This document shows, piece after piece, positions 13,494 to 14,277 of a stretch of 14,277 nucleotides of DNA. Location: NCBI GenBank assembly GCA_021797955.1, contig JAJZYV010000013.1, positions 1-14,277 on the forward strand, written 5' to 3'. Within the stretch, counting starts at the first letter, position 1; every line of letters starts with the position of its first letter. The notes under the pieces were generated by a model. That model had not been told where the DNA came from and did no database searches. It was given only the letters and a program-made list of their open reading frames with translations. A program made the translations under genes and the position numbers. The DNA comes from Thermoplasmata archaeon. GTDB lineage: Archaea; Thermoplasmatota; Thermoplasmata; Thermoplasmatales; Thermoplasmataceae.

Positions 13494-14277
13494 CAGAAGT
13501 TTTTAATGGTCAGGAAGAAAAAGATGTATTCTTGAGAGCGTATAGTTCAATGATACTTTCAAGAATGTTCGATAAAAAGATAGTAACAGCCCAGCGTCAG
13601 GGAAGGGTCGGGTTTTATACTCCAACTATTGGCCAGGAGGCTACCCAGGTTGGAGTTTCCATGGCTTTGAATCCAGATGATCTCGTTTACGAATATTACA
13701 GAGATGTGCCTTTCATGATTCACAGGGGGGTTCCAGTAGAAGTTCTCCTTGATCAGATAATGGGAAACAGCGAAGATTCAGCCAAGGGAAGGCAAATGCC
13801 TTCGCATTACAACGCCAAGGATCATAATTTTATGTCGGTTCAGAGCCCTGTTGCCACTAACCTTCCTCTTGCCGTGGGGGCAGCCTATGCCATTAAACAT
13901 AGAAAGGAGAATAGAGTGGTTGTAACAACTTTTGGAGATGGTTCAACTTCTACACCTGATTTTCATGCTGCCATGAATCTGGCTTCTGTTTATGATCTTC
14001 CTGTGATATTTCTCTGTGAGAATAATCAGTGGGCAATATCTCTTCCAGTTGAAAAGCAAACCAAGGTTGAGATATGGAAAAAAGCCGAGGCCTATGGTGC
14101 TTATGGTGTCAAGGTAGACGGGAATGATTTCCTTGAGACGTTTAAAGTAGCGAAGGACGCCGTTGACAGAGCGCGATCCGGTAAGGGTCCGGTGTTAATT
14201 GAAGCCATCAGCTACAGAATCGGACCACACTCAACCTCCGATGATCCTTCAAAATACAGAGCAGAAGGAATCACTGA
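13490..14277 (+). CDS. 2-oxoacid dehydrogenase E1 component, alpha subunit (branched-chain type), truncated by window end
   Basis: The frame opens at the ATG overlapping the lipA stop, with GGAGG 10-14 nt before it. It runs off the window after 262 residues; the family is usually about 330-400. The protein is the thiamine-diphosphate-dependent E1 alpha that decarboxylates 2-oxoacids and, with E1 beta, reductively acylates lipoyl-E2. The ThDP/metal motif is GDGSTSTPDF (149-158) ending in ENN (177-179). YTPTIGQEA (43-51) and YYRD (69-72) are E1 alpha hallmarks. YRIGPHSTSDDPSKYR (242-257) closely matches the active-site loop of branched-chain E1 alpha, favouring branched-chain 2-oxoacids over pyruvate. 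T. acidophilum has a complex of this kind active on branched-chain 2-oxoacids. E1 beta, E2 and E3 genes are expected just beyond the right edge. Confidence 0.93.
   Translation, partial: MTEVFNGQEEKDVFLRAYSSMILSRMFDKKIVTAQRQGRVGFYTPTIGQEATQVGVSMALNPDDLVYEYYRDVPFMIHRGVPVEVLLDQIMGNSEDSAKGRQMPSHYNAKDHNFMSVQSPVATNLPLAVGAAYAIKHRKENRVVVTTFGDGSTSTPDFHAAMNLASVYDLPVIFLCENNQWAISLPVEKQTKVEIWKKAEAYGAYGVKVDGNDFLETFKVAKDAVDRARSGKGPVLIEAISYRIGPHSTSDDPSKYRAEGIT

Noticed and set aside
1..14277. tRNA genes, CRISPR arrays, transposases, phage genes or long direct repeats
   Set aside because: None were seen on reading both strands. The window is densely filled with metabolic genes, and the few gaps are short promoter or terminator regions.

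Overview
The window looks like a chromosomal segment of an archaeon, most likely a heterotrophic, thermoacidophilic member of the Thermoplasmatales (Thermoplasma / Ferroplasma / Cuniculiplasma type). This is inferred from the AT-rich sequence with AGA- and ATA-rich codon use, and from archaeal TATA boxes placed about 25 nt upstream of start codons with no Shine-Dalgarno sequence (leaderless mRNAs). A lipoyl synthase followed directly by a branched-chain-type 2-oxoacid dehydrogenase E1 alpha also fits, because Thermoplasma acidophilum is known to possess such a complex. No rRNA, tRNA, insertion sequence, phage gene or CRISPR array was seen.

Layout. (1) 1-268, minus: the start of a lysine-rich small protein cut by the window edge. 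(2) 413-847, plus: a small glycine-rich membrane protein. (3) 1010-4358, minus: a tight three-gene operon, read thiolase, acyl-CoA dehydrogenase A, acyl-CoA dehydrogenase B. (4) 4490-5917, minus: a 14-helix-type MFS transporter. (5) 6160-7790, plus: ETF beta and ETF alpha, overlapping by 4 nt. (6) 7909-9921, plus: a membrane cytochrome b / iron-sulfur (CCG-domain) oxidoreductase of the ETF:menaquinone oxidoreductase (EMO/EtfD) type. (7) 10007-10569, minus: two overlapping small coiled-coil genes, divergent from an unrecognised 305-residue protein at 10651-11568. (8) 11580-12491, minus: branched-chain aminotransferase, divergent from (9) 12639-14277, plus: lipoyl synthase and the truncated 2-oxoacid dehydrogenase E1 alpha, overlapping by 4 nt.

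The recognisable genes fit one catabolic theme. IlvE deaminates branched-chain amino acids to 2-oxoacids. The E1 component, on a complex whose E2 needs lipoate made by LipA, converts these to acyl-CoAs. The acyl-CoA dehydrogenases oxidise acyl-CoAs, ETF takes the electrons, the membrane iron-sulfur protein passes them to quinone, and thiolase releases acetyl- or propionyl-CoA. Enoyl-CoA hydratase and 3-hydroxyacyl-CoA dehydrogenase are not in the window.

Two observations stand out. The two adjacent acyl-CoA dehydrogenases have complementary losses of key motifs: one keeps the catalytic Glu and flavin loop, the other keeps the partner-subunit FAD contacts. This predicts an obligate heteromeric enzyme. 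Also, the thiolase-dehydrogenase operon and the membrane oxidoreductase share a nearly identical 28-29 nt promoter element containing TATGTCGAAATCGA, which suggests a common regulator for these unlinked, oppositely oriented units.
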